Shown one piece after another: positions 7,426-16,181 of a stretch of 64,000 nucleotides of DNA (its first letter is position 1; every line of letters begins with the position of its first letter). The position numbers and the translations under genes are program-made. The stretch spans positions 760,001-824,000 of the forward strand of contig NZ_CAJFDC010000036.1 in the NCBI RefSeq assembly GCF_904067045.1, in the 5' to 3' direction. The stretch comes from Pseudomonas sp. FEN. Its GTDB lineage: Bacteria; Pseudomonadota; Gammaproteobacteria; Pseudomonadales; Pseudomonadaceae. The notes under the pieces are model-generated. The model made no database searches. It was given only the letters and a program-made list of their open reading frames with translations, and was not told the origin of the DNA.

Positions 7426-9150
7426 TTAGGTACGCTCCGTCTTGCTCAGCCACATATCGCGCATGGAGCCGTCTTTGATCTGCATCGGGTAGACGTGCTC
7501 GCTGGTGTCGACCTGGATATCGAGGAACACCAGGCGATCCTTCATGGCGAACGCTTCTTCCATCTTCGGCTTCAAGTCTTTCAGATCCGTGATACGGATA
7601 CCGACGTGACCATAGGCCTCGACCAGCTTGACGAAGTCAGGCAGCGATTCCATGTACGAGTGCGAATGACGACTGCCGTAGCTCATGTCCTGCCATTGGC
7701 GAACCATGCCGAGCACGCCGTTGTTCAGGCTGACGATCTTCACCGGCAAGCCGTACTGCAGGCAGGTCGACAATTCCTGGATGTTCATCTGGATGCTGCC
7801 CTCGCCAGTGACGCAAGCAACGTCGGCGTCCGGGAAGCTCAGCTTCACACCCATGGCGGCGGGGAAGCCGAAGCCCATGGTGCCCAGGCCACCGGAGTTG
7901 ATCCAGCGGTTGGGCTTGTTGAACTTGTAGTACTGCGCCGCGAACATCTGGTGCTGACCGACGTCGGAGGTCACAAAAGCGTCGCCCTTGGTCACTTCGC
8001 ACAGGGTTTCGATCACGGTCTGTGGCTTGATGATACTGCCGTCGCCCTTGTCATAAGGGAACAGGCCACGATCGCCGCGCCATTCGTCGATCTGCTTCCA
8101 CCAACTGGCCACCGACTCCTTGTTCGGCGTCTCGCCGATTTCCTTCAGGGCCGCGACCATCTCGCTCAGCACGCTCTCCACCGGCCCAACGATAGGCACG
8201 TCTGCCTTGATGGTCTTGGAGATCGATGCCGGATCGATGTCGATGTGGATGATCTTGGCGTTCGGGCAGAACTTGGCCGGACCGTTGATCACCCGATCAT
8301 CGAACCGCGCGCCCACGGCCAGGATCACATCGGCGTGGTGCATGGTCAGGTTGGCGGTGTAGCTGCCGTGCATGCCGAGCATGCCGACGAACTGACGGTC
8401 GGTGCCAGGGTAGGCACCGAGGCCCATCAGGGTATTGGTCACCGGCAGGTTGAGCAGTTTGGCCAGTTCCGTCAGTGGTGCGGAACCGCCGCCGAGGATC
8501 ACCCCGCCACCCGAGTAGAGCACCGGACGCTTGGCCGCCAGGAGCATTTCGGCCGCCTTGCGGATCTGGCCGGAGTGGCCGCGTACCGCCGGGCTGTAGG
8601 AGCGCAGCTTGGCTTTTTTCGGGAAGATGTATTCGAACTTCTCGGCCGGGTTGGTCATGTCTTTCGGGACATCGACAACCACGGGGCCGGGACGACCGGA
8701 TTGCGCCAGGTAGAACGCCTTCTTCATGACTTCCGGGATTTCCGAAGCGTGCTTGATCATGAAGCTGTGCTTCACGATCGGCCGCGAGATACCGATCATG
8801 TCGGTTTCCTGGAACGCATCGGTACCGACCAGGGTGCTCGGCACCTGACCGGAGATGATCACCATCGGAATGGAGTCCATGTAGGCCGTGGCGATACCGG
8901 TGATCGCGTTGGTCGCGCCCGGGCCCGAGGTCACCAGGACCACGCCGGCTTTACCGGTGGCACGGGCGTAGCCGTCGGCCATATGGGTCGCCGCCTGCTC
9001 ATGACGAACCAGGATGTGGGTGACTTCCGGTTCCTTGAACAGGGCATCGTAGACATGCAGAAGAGCACCACCCGGGTACCCGTAGATATATTTGATGCCT
9101 TCGTCACGCAAAAAGCGGACGAGCATCTCACCGCCAGATAAAAGCTCCAC
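7426..9150 (-). CDS. ilvI: Acetolactate synthase large (catalytic) subunit
   Basis: This 574-residue thiamine-diphosphate enzyme condenses two pyruvates, or pyruvate with 2-oxobutyrate, in branched-chain amino acid synthesis. The catalytic glutamate is in VRHEQAATHMADGYAR (about residue 47). The ThDP/Mg site is GEGSIQMNIQELST (about 438-451), a conservative variant of the usual GDGS start. FAD-domain and C-terminal sequences are complete. GTG 9150 (VELLSGGEML) is the likely start because AGAGGTGAACAAC precedes it; upstream in-frame codons have no such site. It is the first gene of ilvI-ilvH-ilvC and is preceded by an unusually long untranslated leader. Confidence 0.97.
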   Translation of the reverse strand: MELLSGGEMLVRFLRDEGIKYIYGYPGGALLHVYDALFKEPEVTHILVRHEQAATHMADGYARATGKAGVVLVTSGPGATNAITGIATAYMDSIPMVIISGQVPSTLVGTDAFQETDMIGISRPIVKHSFMIKHASEIPEVMKKAFYLAQSGRPGPVVVDVPKDMTNPAEKFEYIFPKKAKLRSYSPAVRGHSGQIRKAAEMLLAAKRPVLYSGGGVILGGGSAPLTELAKLLNLPVTNTLMGLGAYPGTDRQFVGMLGMHGSYTANLTMHHADVILAVGARFDDRVINGPAKFCPNAKIIHIDIDPASISKTIKADVPIVGPVESVLSEMVAALKEIGETPNKESVASWWKQIDEWRGDRGLFPYDKGDGSIIKPQTVIETLCEVTKGDAFVTSDVGQHQMFAAQYYKFNKPNRWINSGGLGTMGFGFPAAMGVKLSFPDADVACVTGEGSIQMNIQELSTCLQYGLPVKIVSLNNGVLGMVRQWQDMSYGSRHSHSYMESLPDFVKLVEAYGHVGIRITDLKDLKPKMEEAFAMKDRLVFLDIQVDTSEHVYPMQIKDGSMRDMWLSKTERT

Positions 9151-9248
9151 GTTGTTCACCTCTAAAACGCCAGAATACCGTCCACACACTGGAGACGGGT
9201 CTTAATAGGTTTACTTCTCAGCAGAGCATGAGCGACGGTGGTCGCCGA

Positions 9249-9365
9249 CTACGTCAGCACTGACTGAGCAAGTATTGGGAGTGCCCCAAGTGTTGCGGGG
9301 GTTTCCCACCCAGCGCGAGGTAACGCGTTGCGGGTGTAACAGGTCGGCGCGGATATGCGCCTCAT
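9249..9365 (-). promoter_or_regulatory. Possible leader peptide in the ilvI 5' untranslated region
   Basis: A 38-codon ATG-to-TAG frame inside the ilvI leader. Its last third contains Leu, Leu, Ile (ATA), Leu, Val and Leu within 12 codons (codons 26-37), using CTT and ATA, which are infrequent in this genome. The cluster overlaps the palindrome GTCAGTGCTGAC. This would suit attenuation by branched-chain aminoacyl-tRNA, but no T-tracted terminator and no good ribosome binding site are seen. Confidence 0.3.
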
Positions 9366-9415
9366 GATCTGCCGAGTGGGCCTGCTTCTGGCAGTCCCTC
9401 TACAGCGGACTTTGG

Positions 9416-9444
9416 ATTGTTCTGATTCGTCCCGCTCAAGTCAA
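9416..9444 (-). promoter_or_regulatory. Putative ilvI promoter
   Basis: Read leftwards: TTGACT (9444-9439), 17 bases, AACAAT (9421-9416). It predicts a transcription start near 9409 and a leader of about 260 nt before ilvI. Confidence 0.45.
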
Positions 9445-9551
9445 GTCATCTTGTGAGCTTTCTTCTAACTAAGCGCATGACAACGCAGAAGAAAACCTTT
9501 CCCAAGGGAATGTGCTACGTTGCTTATCGCATTGTCTGACAAGGAAACCTG

Positions 9552-9980
9552 ATGCGTAGAAGCATTCTGATCACTGGCTTGCTGTTCGCCTTGAGCCCCC
9601 TGTGCCAGGCCGGCCAGATCTACAAATGGGTCGACGCCCAGGGCGTGACGCATTTCGATGCACAGCCGCCAGCCGGGCAATCGGCCACCGTGGTGACGCC
9701 GGCGGTCGGCAATGTCCCCGCGCCGCCGCGCGCCGCCTTGCCAACGAGCGCGCCGGTGGGCGACCAGAACGCCGTGGATGCCAAGGTCAAGAAGCAGATT
9801 GCCGATCAGGAAGCGGCCCGCAAGGCCTATTGCGAGAAGGTGCGGACCAACCTGGCGCAACTGGAAAACAATGCCCGGGTGCGCGAAGAGGTCAATGGCG
9901 AATTACGCCGTCTGACCGAAGAAGAGCGCCAGACGCGACTGCTGGAGGCGCGCAAGGCGATCGAGGAAAACTGCTCGTAA
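9552..9980 (+). CDS. DUF4124 domain-containing exported protein
   Basis: This 142-residue protein has a signal peptide (RRSILITGLLFALSPLCQA, cut near residue 20). The DUF4124 signature follows at once: QIYKWVDAQGVTHFDAQPP at residues 22-40. A Pro/Ala-rich linker leads to a charged helical C-terminus. AAGGAAACCTG precedes the ATG. DUF4124 proteins are common, periplasmic or envelope-located, and of unknown function. It stands alone, divergent from ilvI and convergent with yqcC. Confidence 0.85.
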   Translation: MRRSILITGLLFALSPLCQAGQIYKWVDAQGVTHFDAQPPAGQSATVVTPAVGNVPAPPRAALPTSAPVGDQNAVDAKVKKQIADQEAARKAYCEKVRTNLAQLENNARVREEVNGELRRLTEEERQTRLLEARKAIEENCS

Positions 9981-10016
9981 ACACCCGCCTCATGAGCACC
10001 CAGGGCCCGTGAACGG

Positions 10017-10059
10017 CTTGCTGGCGATAACGACCGGAAGATCAGTCATCGCCGGCAAG
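10017..10059. repeat. REP-like inverted repeat
   Basis: Arms CTTGCTGGCGAT (10017-10028) and ATCGCCGGCAAG (10048-10059) pair with one wobble position over a 19-base loop. They resemble the core of fluorescens-group REP sequences (GCTTGCCGGCGAT). It lies between two convergent genes and has no T-run, so it is probably a repeat rather than a terminator. Confidence 0.55.
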
Positions 10060-10073
10060 TCGGCGCCTGCAAC

Positions 10074-10403
10074 TTAGCGGGTCTCGACAATCAACCGGTC
10101 GAACTGCGCCAGCAAGCGCTGCAAGCCACGCCCCTGCCCCGGGCGCTGGGCATAGACCATTTCCGCCATGGCCAGAATCCCGGAAGCATTGGGCAGCGGC
10201 AGGTCCTGCTCGAGAATCACCTTCATTCGCGGCAGGAAGATCCATTGCAGCCACTGCTCGAACTCCAGTGTATCGACACTGAACGGTTCGACGCTGGCCA
10301 GGGCCTCGGCGCTGGGCGCAACCTCGTCCCAGCAACCCTGGGCGCGCAACTCCCGCTCGATCAGCAGGAGTTGCTCGGCAATCAACGGAAAACGCGCATC
10401 CAT
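10074..10403 (-). CDS. yqcC: YqcC-like protein (DUF446)
   Basis: This small cytosolic protein of 109 residues is all-alpha by appearance. It contains the family motif PFSVDTLEFEQWLQWIFLPR at about residues 40-59 and LPNASGILAMAEMVY after it. The family is conserved in gamma-proteobacteria without an agreed function; in E. coli yqcC is next to truC. Its ATG overlaps the last base of the stop of the preceding TPR lipoprotein gene, so the two are probably co-translated. Confidence 0.85.
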   Translation of the reverse strand: MDARFPLIAEQLLLIERELRAQGCWDEVAPSAEALASVEPFSVDTLEFEQWLQWIFLPRMKVILEQDLPLPNASGILAMAEMVYAQRPGQGRGLQRLLAQFDRLIVETR

Positions 10404-11185
10404 CAGTAACCGACCTTGGCCTTCTGCTGCGCCTGGGCGGCACCCGCGGCATCACCCTGCTTGCTCCGCGCCTGGGCAATGATGCCCCAGAGGTTGGCCT
10501 GCAGATCCGGACGCCCGTTGGCAAAGCTCAACCCGCGTCGGGCCAGTTGCTCGGCCTGCGGCGCATCGCCCTGGGCCATGCGCACCTGGGCCAACCGATA
10601 AAGCACTTGCGGCTCACGGGGAGCCACGCGCTGGGCACGCTCAAGACTCGATGAGGCACCATTGAGGTCGCCCGTGGATTGCTGCTGCTGAGCGGTGGTC
10701 AACAACGCCAGCACCGGGCCGTCCAGTTGCTCGTCGGCGGACAAGCCGCCAGCGCTGCTGCTGGAAGGAATACCGCTCGGCGCGACCGGGCTCGGCATGT
10801 TGTAGCCGCCCTGACTCGGCGCCGGGTTGTAAGCACCCTGGTTATAGGCCCCCGAGTTGACGGGCACGCCCTGGATCGGCGCATTGTTCGTCGGCCCAGG
10901 GGTAATCGGTCCCGGCGTGAACGGTTCGGTACTGATCGGTGCCGACGTTGTCGCGCCGCCGCCCGGAATCATCACCACCACGCCGGAATCCTGCGGCACC
11001 GCCTGGGTCTGGCTCGGTACCGGCCCCTTGATCACGCTCTTGCGGAAACCGCCCGTGGACGAGATCCGTTCGTTGTTGGAGACCGCGGTCCCCGAATCGA
11101 CCACCGGGATCGAACCCCGCGGAACACTGGAGCAACCGCCCAGCACGGTCAGCGCTGCAAAAGCTGGAATCCACCACTTGTTCAC
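10403..11185 (-). CDS. Tetratricopeptide-repeat lipoprotein
   Basis: 260 residues. The N-terminus MNKWWIPAFAALTVLGGCSS has a clear lipobox (LGGC, Cys 18). A long low-complexity middle (about 60-150) is rich in Pro, Gly, Ser and Asn. The C-terminal ~100 residues form two or three TPR-like helical repeats (ADEQLDGPVLALLTTAQQQQ, SSLERAQRVAPREPQVLYRL, QLARRGLSFANGRPDLQANL). It lies immediately downstream of mrcB, encoding PBP1b. In enterobacteria PBP1b is activated by the outer-membrane lipoprotein LpoB, which shares a disordered linker. This protein has TPRs instead and could play a comparable partner role, but that is inference from position. Confidence 0.8.
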   Translation of the reverse strand: MNKWWIPAFAALTVLGGCSSVPRGSIPVVDSGTAVSNNERISSTGGFRKSVIKGPVPSQTQAVPQDSGVVVMIPGGGATTSAPISTEPFTPGPITPGPTNNAPIQGVPVNSGAYNQGAYNPAPSQGGYNMPSPVAPSGIPSSSSAGGLSADEQLDGPVLALLTTAQQQQSTGDLNGASSSLERAQRVAPREPQVLYRLAQVRMAQGDAPQAEQLARRGLSFANGRPDLQANLWGIIAQARSKQGDAAGAAQAQQKAKVGY

Positions 11186-11201
11186 GTCAAACCCTCTTTA
11201 C

Positions 11202-13531
11202 TCAATTCAACCAGCCCTTGACCCAATCCATCACTTCGGTGGCCGGCGCAGGCACCGCGCCACCGCACGCCGCACCGGGCACGGGTTCACTGCCGCGAAT
11301 ATACGGCATCTGCACCGCCCCCGGGCAATTGGCATCGGAACCTTGCCCGGTGTGCGGATCGACCCAGGCCTGGACCACGTTATCCGGTTGCGGCATATCC
11401 AATGGCAGTGGATCGGCCTTGCGCATGAAGCTGGTCCAGACCTGCAAGGCGCCAGTGGCACCGGTGAACGGTGTCTTGCCGTTGTCATCGCGGCCGAGCC
11501 AGACCACGGCCAGCAGGTCCTGGCCAAAACCGGCGAACCAGCTGTCACGCGAATCGTTACTGGTACCGGTCTTGCCGGCCAGGGTCAGGGTCTTGGGCAG
11601 GACGTTGTACACCCCGCTCCCGGTCCCCTCGCGCATCACCCGCTGCATCGCCGCCTGGATCAGGTAGATCGAGCCCGCATCGAAACGCTGCTGGATCTGG
11701 AACGGATAGCGCTTGAGCGGCTGGCCTTCGGCCGTCAGGACACTGCGAATACCGCGCATCGGTGTATTGAAGCCGCCATTGGCCAAGGTCTGGTACATGG
11801 TCGCGACTTCCATCGGCGTCATGCCGCCAGCCCCCAGCAACATTGCCGGGAACGCGGGAACTCGCGAGTGATACCGAGGCGTCCGAGGGTCTTGAGGACA
11901 TTCGGCACGCCCAACTCCAGACCCAGCCGAGCCGTCGACAGGTTGTAGGAGTGCGCCAGGCCCTGATAGAGGAAAATCGTACCGTGGGAACGCCGATCGT
12001 AGTTCTGCGGCTTCCAGACCTGCCCGTCGGCGCCTTTCACCGAGAAGGATTCGTCCGACAGCCAACTGGTCAGCGTGTACTGGCTGGGCTTCTCCAGCGC
12101 CGTCAGATACACCGCCGGCTTGATCAGCGAGCCGACCGGCCGTACCGCATCCAGCGCCCGGTTGAAACCGGCAAAGCTGGCCTGGCGACTGCCGATCATG
12201 GCCTGGACCTCACCGGTTTCCGGGTTGGTCACCACCATGGCCGCCTCGACATCGTCACCGCCCTTGCGCCCGGCCAGACGTTTGAAGGTATCGTTGACCG
12301 AGGCCTCGGCCTTCATCTGCAGGATCGGGTCGAAGCTGGTGAAGATGCGCAAGCCTTCCTCGGTCAAGTCTTCGTCGCGGTAGTCTTCACGCAGTTGCCG
12401 CTTGACCAGGTCGAGGAAACCGGGGAACGAGCTGTCCGCCAGGCTGCCGCGGGCGGTCACCCCCAGCGGCATCTTCTTCGCCGCCGCCACTTGCTCGGCG
12501 GTCGCCACGCCCTGCTGCTCCAGCAGGTCGAGGACCAGGTTACGTCGTTCCAGCGCCCGCTCCGGGTAACGCCGCGGGTTGTAGTAGGACGGACCCTTGA
12601 CCATGCCCACCAGCAAGGCCACCTGGTGCAACTTCAACTCCGCCAGCGGCTGGCTGAAGAAGAACTGGCTAGCCAGGCCGAAGCCGTGCACCGCACGCTG
12701 GCCGTCCTGGCCGATAAAGACCTCGTTGAGGTAAGCCTCGAGAATCTCCGGCTTGCTGTAATGCAGCTCCAGCAACAAGGCCATCATGGCCTCGGTCAAC
12801 TTGCGGCTGAGGCTGCGCTCGTTGGTCAGGAAGAAGTTCTTGACCAACTGCTGGGTCAGGGTACTGCCGCCCTGGCGCATCTGACCGGCCGAGGTATTGA
12901 CCCAGATGGCCCGGGCAATCGACTTGGGCGAGACGCCGAAGTGATGATAGAAATCCCGGTCCTCGACCGCGACCAGGGTGTCGAGCAGGTACGGCGGCAC
13001 CTGATCGATCTTGATCAGGATGCGGTCTTCAAGGTTCTTCGGGTACAGGCCGCCGATCAGCAGCGGCTCAAGGCGCACCACCGACAGCTTCGAACCGTTG
13101 AGCGAGGACAGCTCGGCCACATAGTCGCCGGAGAAGCGCACCCGCACCGGCTGGGCCGACTCCATGCCTTCATAGAACTGGAAGCCACGGGTGTTCAAGT
13201 CCACGGTATTGCCGCTGACCGCCGCCGCCCCCGGGCCATTGGCCACGGCTTCGCGACGATAGCCGAGGGCATCGAGTTCGGTGAGGAAGTCTTCCTTGCT
13301 CAGCTTCTGGCCGGCGAACAACTCCAGCGGCCGGGCATAGACCTTGGCCGGAATGGTCCAGCGCTTGCCGGAGAATTTCTCCTGCACCACGGCATCGAGG
13401 TAGACGGCAAAACCGGCCAGCACGACGAGGCCCACCAGGCTGAGCTTGATCGCCCAGCCAAGCCAGGGACGCAGGCGGCCAGCGGGAGGTTTGGATTTGG
13501 CACGGGAACGGGGGGATCGGGTACGAGTCAT
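11202..13531 (-). pseudogene. mrcB: Penicillin-binding protein 1B, frameshifted
   Basis: The bifunctional murein synthase PBP1B is spread over two frames. The first frame (start 13531) has a basic cytoplasmic tail, one membrane helix (about 25-47), the glycosyltransferase motifs EDRDFYHHFGV and GGSTLTQQLVKNFFL, and transpeptidase motifs SLIK and SYN. It then reads on in a wrong frame and stops at 11819. The other frame resumes with PAFPAMLLGAGGMTPMEVA and carries the KTGTS motif. Adding one base at the G-run 11856-11858 (expected FPAFPAM) restores one continuous protein of about 776 residues, the normal length. Without it the transpeptidase lacks KTGT. A single-base error in a short G-run is as likely as a real mutation. 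Confidence 0.9.
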
Positions 13532-13647
13532 GGCGGCGGATTATACGCACTTTATTGACGTTCAACATGTACGTCCGGCGGTTTGCACCAGCGCCGCCAG
13601 CGGCCATAATGAGCGCCATGAATTTACCGCCCTCTGAAGGATCGCCA

Positions 13648-15201
13648 GTGAGCCAGTCCCTGATCTCCGCCCTGCAAAACCCGGCCCTCTACCCCCACCC
13701 GGTAGAAGCTTTCCAGGTTATCGAAACCCACATTTCCTGGGTCCTGCTCACGGGCACCTATGCCTACAAGATCAAGAAACCGGTCAACTTCGGCTTCCTC
13801 GATTTCACCGAACTGTCCGCGCGCGCGCACTTCTGCGCGGAAGAACTGCGCCTGAATCAGCGCCTGACCGATGGCCTGTACCTGGAAGTCGTGCCGATCA
13901 CCGGCAGCGCCGAGGCCCCCGTCCTGGGCGGTACGGGCCCGGCCATCGAATACGCGCTGAAAATGCGCCAGTTCCCACAGAGCCAACTGCTGAGCACCCT
14001 GCAGGCCAACGGCGAGCTGACCAGCGCGCACATCGATGCAATGGCCCAACAGATCGCCGCGTTCCACCAGAGCGCCCCCGAAGTGCCGAAAGCGCACTAC
14101 CAGGGCAGCCCGCAGGCGGTCATGGACCCGGTCCAACAGAACTTCGAGCAGATCCGCCCGTTCCTCAGCGAAAAAGCCGACCTGGCGCAACTCGACGCCC
14201 TGCAAGCCTGGGCCGAAACCAGCTTCGAGCGCCTCAAGCCGCTGTTCCTCCAGCGCAAGGCCGAAGGTTTCATTCGTGAATGCCACGGCGACATCCATCT
14301 GGGCAACGCCACCGTCATCGACGGCAAGGTGGTGATCTTCGACTGCATCGAGTTCAACGAACCCTTCCGCTTCACCGACGTCTACGCCGACACCGCCTTC
14401 CTGGCGATGGACCTGGAAGACCGTGGCCTCAAGAACCTGGCCCGGCGCTTTGTCAGCCAGTATCTGGAACTGACCGGCGACTACCAGGGCCTGGCCCTGC
14501 TGAATTTCTACAAAGCCTATCGCGCCCTGGTCCGCGCCAAGGTCGCGCTGTTCAGCATGTCGCCCGAGGATCCGCTGCAACGCGCCAGTTGCCTGCGCCA
14601 ATACCGCAACTATGCCAACCTGGCGGAAAGCTACAGCACCATTCCCTCACGCTTCCTGGCGATCACCAGCGGCGTCTCCGCCGTCGGCAAGAGCCACGTC
14701 GCCCTGCGCCTGGTGGAAGCCCTGGGTGCCGTGCGCCTGCGCTCGGATGTCGAGCGCAAACGCCTGTTCGGCGAGCAGCAGGTCGAGAACCGTGTCGGCG
14801 ATGGCATCTATAACCGCGACGCCAGCGTGCGCACCTACCAGCGCCTGCATGAAATCGCCGATATCGTCCTGCGTGCCGGTTTCCCGGTGGTGATCGACGC
14901 CACCTACCTCAAGCGCGAACAGCGCGATGCCGCCGCCAAGGTCGCCGAAGCCACCGGCGTGCCGTGCCTGATTCTCGACTGCAGCGCCCCGCAAGCCGTG
15001 ATCGAAAACTGGCTGGCGCGGCGCCAGGCCGATGCCGTCGATCCGTCCGACGCTACACTGGAAGTGATCGCCGCCCAGCAAGCCAGTCGCGAAGCCCTGG
15101 GCGCCGATGAAATACTGCGCGCCAAGCACGTCGAAACCCATGAAAGCGGGAGCCTCGACGCCCTGGTCGAGCAGATTCGCCAGCGCCTGCCAGGCCTGTA
15201 G
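13648..15201 (+). CDS. Bifunctional aminoglycoside-phosphotransferase-like / AAA ATP-binding protein
   Basis: 517 residues in two halves. The N-terminal half has a protein-kinase-like phosphotransferase fold with the catalytic loop HGDIHLGN and metal motif IFDCIEF near residues 210-235. The C-terminal half is a P-loop kinase with GVSAVGKS (about residues 348-355). The family is widespread and annotated after the fold; natural substrates are unknown, and resistance to aminoglycosides is not implied. I choose GTG 13648 (SQSLISALQNP) because GAAGGA lies eight bases upstream; an ATG at 13618 lies ten codons earlier in frame. Divergent from mrcB. Confidence 0.85.
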   Translation: MSQSLISALQNPALYPHPVEAFQVIETHISWVLLTGTYAYKIKKPVNFGFLDFTELSARAHFCAEELRLNQRLTDGLYLEVVPITGSAEAPVLGGTGPAIEYALKMRQFPQSQLLSTLQANGELTSAHIDAMAQQIAAFHQSAPEVPKAHYQGSPQAVMDPVQQNFEQIRPFLSEKADLAQLDALQAWAETSFERLKPLFLQRKAEGFIRECHGDIHLGNATVIDGKVVIFDCIEFNEPFRFTDVYADTAFLAMDLEDRGLKNLARRFVSQYLELTGDYQGLALLNFYKAYRALVRAKVALFSMSPEDPLQRASCLRQYRNYANLAESYSTIPSRFLAITSGVSAVGKSHVALRLVEALGAVRLRSDVERKRLFGEQQVENRVGDGIYNRDASVRTYQRLHEIADIVLRAGFPVVIDATYLKREQRDAAAKVAEATGVPCLILDCSAPQAVIENWLARRQADAVDPSDATLEVIAAQQASREALGADEILRAKHVETHESGSLDALVEQIRQRLPGL

Positions 15202-15208
15202 AAAACTA

Positions 15209-15245
15209 TTTCAGCCGTGACGCCGCAAGTGCTTCACGGCTGAAA
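15209..15245. repeat. Perfect hairpin between two rightward genes
   Basis: TTTCAGCCGTGA (15209-15220) and TCACGGCTGAAA (15234-15245) pair perfectly over 12 bp with a 13-base loop. No T-run follows, so rho-independent termination is unlikely on its own; it may protect the 3' end or act as a repeat. Confidence 0.6.
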
Positions 15246-15291
15246 CATAGCGGCATTATACTGGCGCCATGATACCAACAGGAGACGTCTC

Positions 15292-15633
15292 ATGAGCCAT
15301 CCCAAGCTGCTCGACTCGCCCTTGTATGCACTGCTGCACAAGGATGATATCGCCGGCTTCAACAAGGCCCGCCCCAAGGAAGGCCCGATCGATATGCGCG
15401 GCGGTGATTTCCGCGGCCTCGACCTGCGCGAACTGAATGCCGACGGGATCGATTTCACCGACGCCTATTTCCGCTCCGCCGATCTGCGCGGCGTGGACCT
15501 CCAGAAAGCCATCCTGAGCGGCGCCAGCGTGGCCCATGCGCAGATTTCCGGCACCTACTTTCCGGCGGAGCTGGGCCCGGCCGAGATCCTCATGTCGGTA
15601 CAATTCGGTACGCGACTGCGCTACAGCGTCTAG
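15292..15633 (+). CDS. Pentapeptide-repeat protein
   Basis: A short protein of 113 residues with the five-residue periodicity A(D/N)Lxx over about residues 35-85: MRGGDFRGLDLRELNADGID, then DAYFRSADLRGVDLQKAIL, then SGASVAHAQISGTYF. That is enough for about two and a half turns of the right-handed quadrilateral beta-helix. GGAGACGTCTC precedes the ATG. Large pentapeptide proteins such as Qnr mimic DNA; this one is too short for that. Function unknown. Confidence 0.85.
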   Translation: MSHPKLLDSPLYALLHKDDIAGFNKARPKEGPIDMRGGDFRGLDLRELNADGIDFTDAYFRSADLRGVDLQKAILSGASVAHAQISGTYFPAELGPAEILMSVQFGTRLRYSV

Positions 15634-15893
15634 TTCTTGCGACGCGGGCCCGGAAATCGCGGCAGTACCTGCCGTCCGGTGCTCGCTCGTGAGCTGGATC
15701 GCGGTTTTGCCGTGGGCGCCAGCCTTCTCACACCCTTCCACCTTGGCGCGAAGCAGCATTCACGAAAGCTGTGGCTTAGAAGCATTCGCACCAACGCCAA
15801 GCAAAGAACCACGCTTTTCCTACTGACCGCTACACTCCTTTCAGGCTTGCCTACTCTCGTCCACGCAGCGTTCGGCCGTCGCAAGGAGGCTTG

Positions 15894-16166
15894 ATGAACG
15901 ATGAACTGCAACACCTGAAAAACCTTGGCAAGACTTCGGCGCAATGGCTGCACGCCGTGGGTATCCACAGCGCATCGGATTTGCGTCGATTGGGAGCGGT
16001 GGATGCCTACCGCGCGGTCAGAACCCGCGGATTTCGCGCTTCGAAAGTGCTGTTGTATGCCATCGAGGGCGCATTGATGGGCATTCACTGGAACGATATC
16101 CCGCAAGAACGCAAAGAAGCCTTGAATAAACAGTTGGACGCGATATCGTCGCGTCATAAAAACTGA
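15894..16166 (+). CDS. TfoX C-terminal-domain protein
   Basis: A stand-alone C-terminal domain of the TfoX/Sxy family, 90 residues, with LKNLGKTSAQWLHAVGIHSA and LRRLGAVDAYRAVR, the helix-hairpin-helix-like pattern of this domain. The N-terminal TfoX domain of the competence regulator is absent, as in many Pseudomonas proteins of this size. A strong AAGGAGG stands before ATG 15894. Followed after 15 bases by cbpA, so the two may be co-transcribed. Role unknown. Confidence 0.85.
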   Translation: MNDELQHLKNLGKTSAQWLHAVGIHSASDLRRLGAVDAYRAVRTRGFRASKVLLYAIEGALMGIHWNDIPQERKEALNKQLDAISSRHKN

Positions 16167-16181
16167 TCTTGCAGGTTTGGC

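Larger units (their letters stand above)
9151..9551. other. Intergenic region between divergent ilvI and DUF4124 genes
   Basis: This 401-base gene-free stretch holds a putative ilvI promoter (9416-9444) about 260 bases from the ilvI start and a small open frame in the leader (9249-9365). The self-complementary GTCAGCACTGAC at 9254-9265 lies in the leader. The rightward gene at 9552 must also start here, but no clear promoter was seen for it. Confidence 0.6.

Noticed and set aside
15637..15896. A rightward frame of about 85 codons between the pentapeptide and TfoX-C genes with a hydrophobic stretch near its end
   Set aside because: It runs over the strong ribosome binding site of the next gene and shows no family likeness; the hydrophobic run looks accidental.
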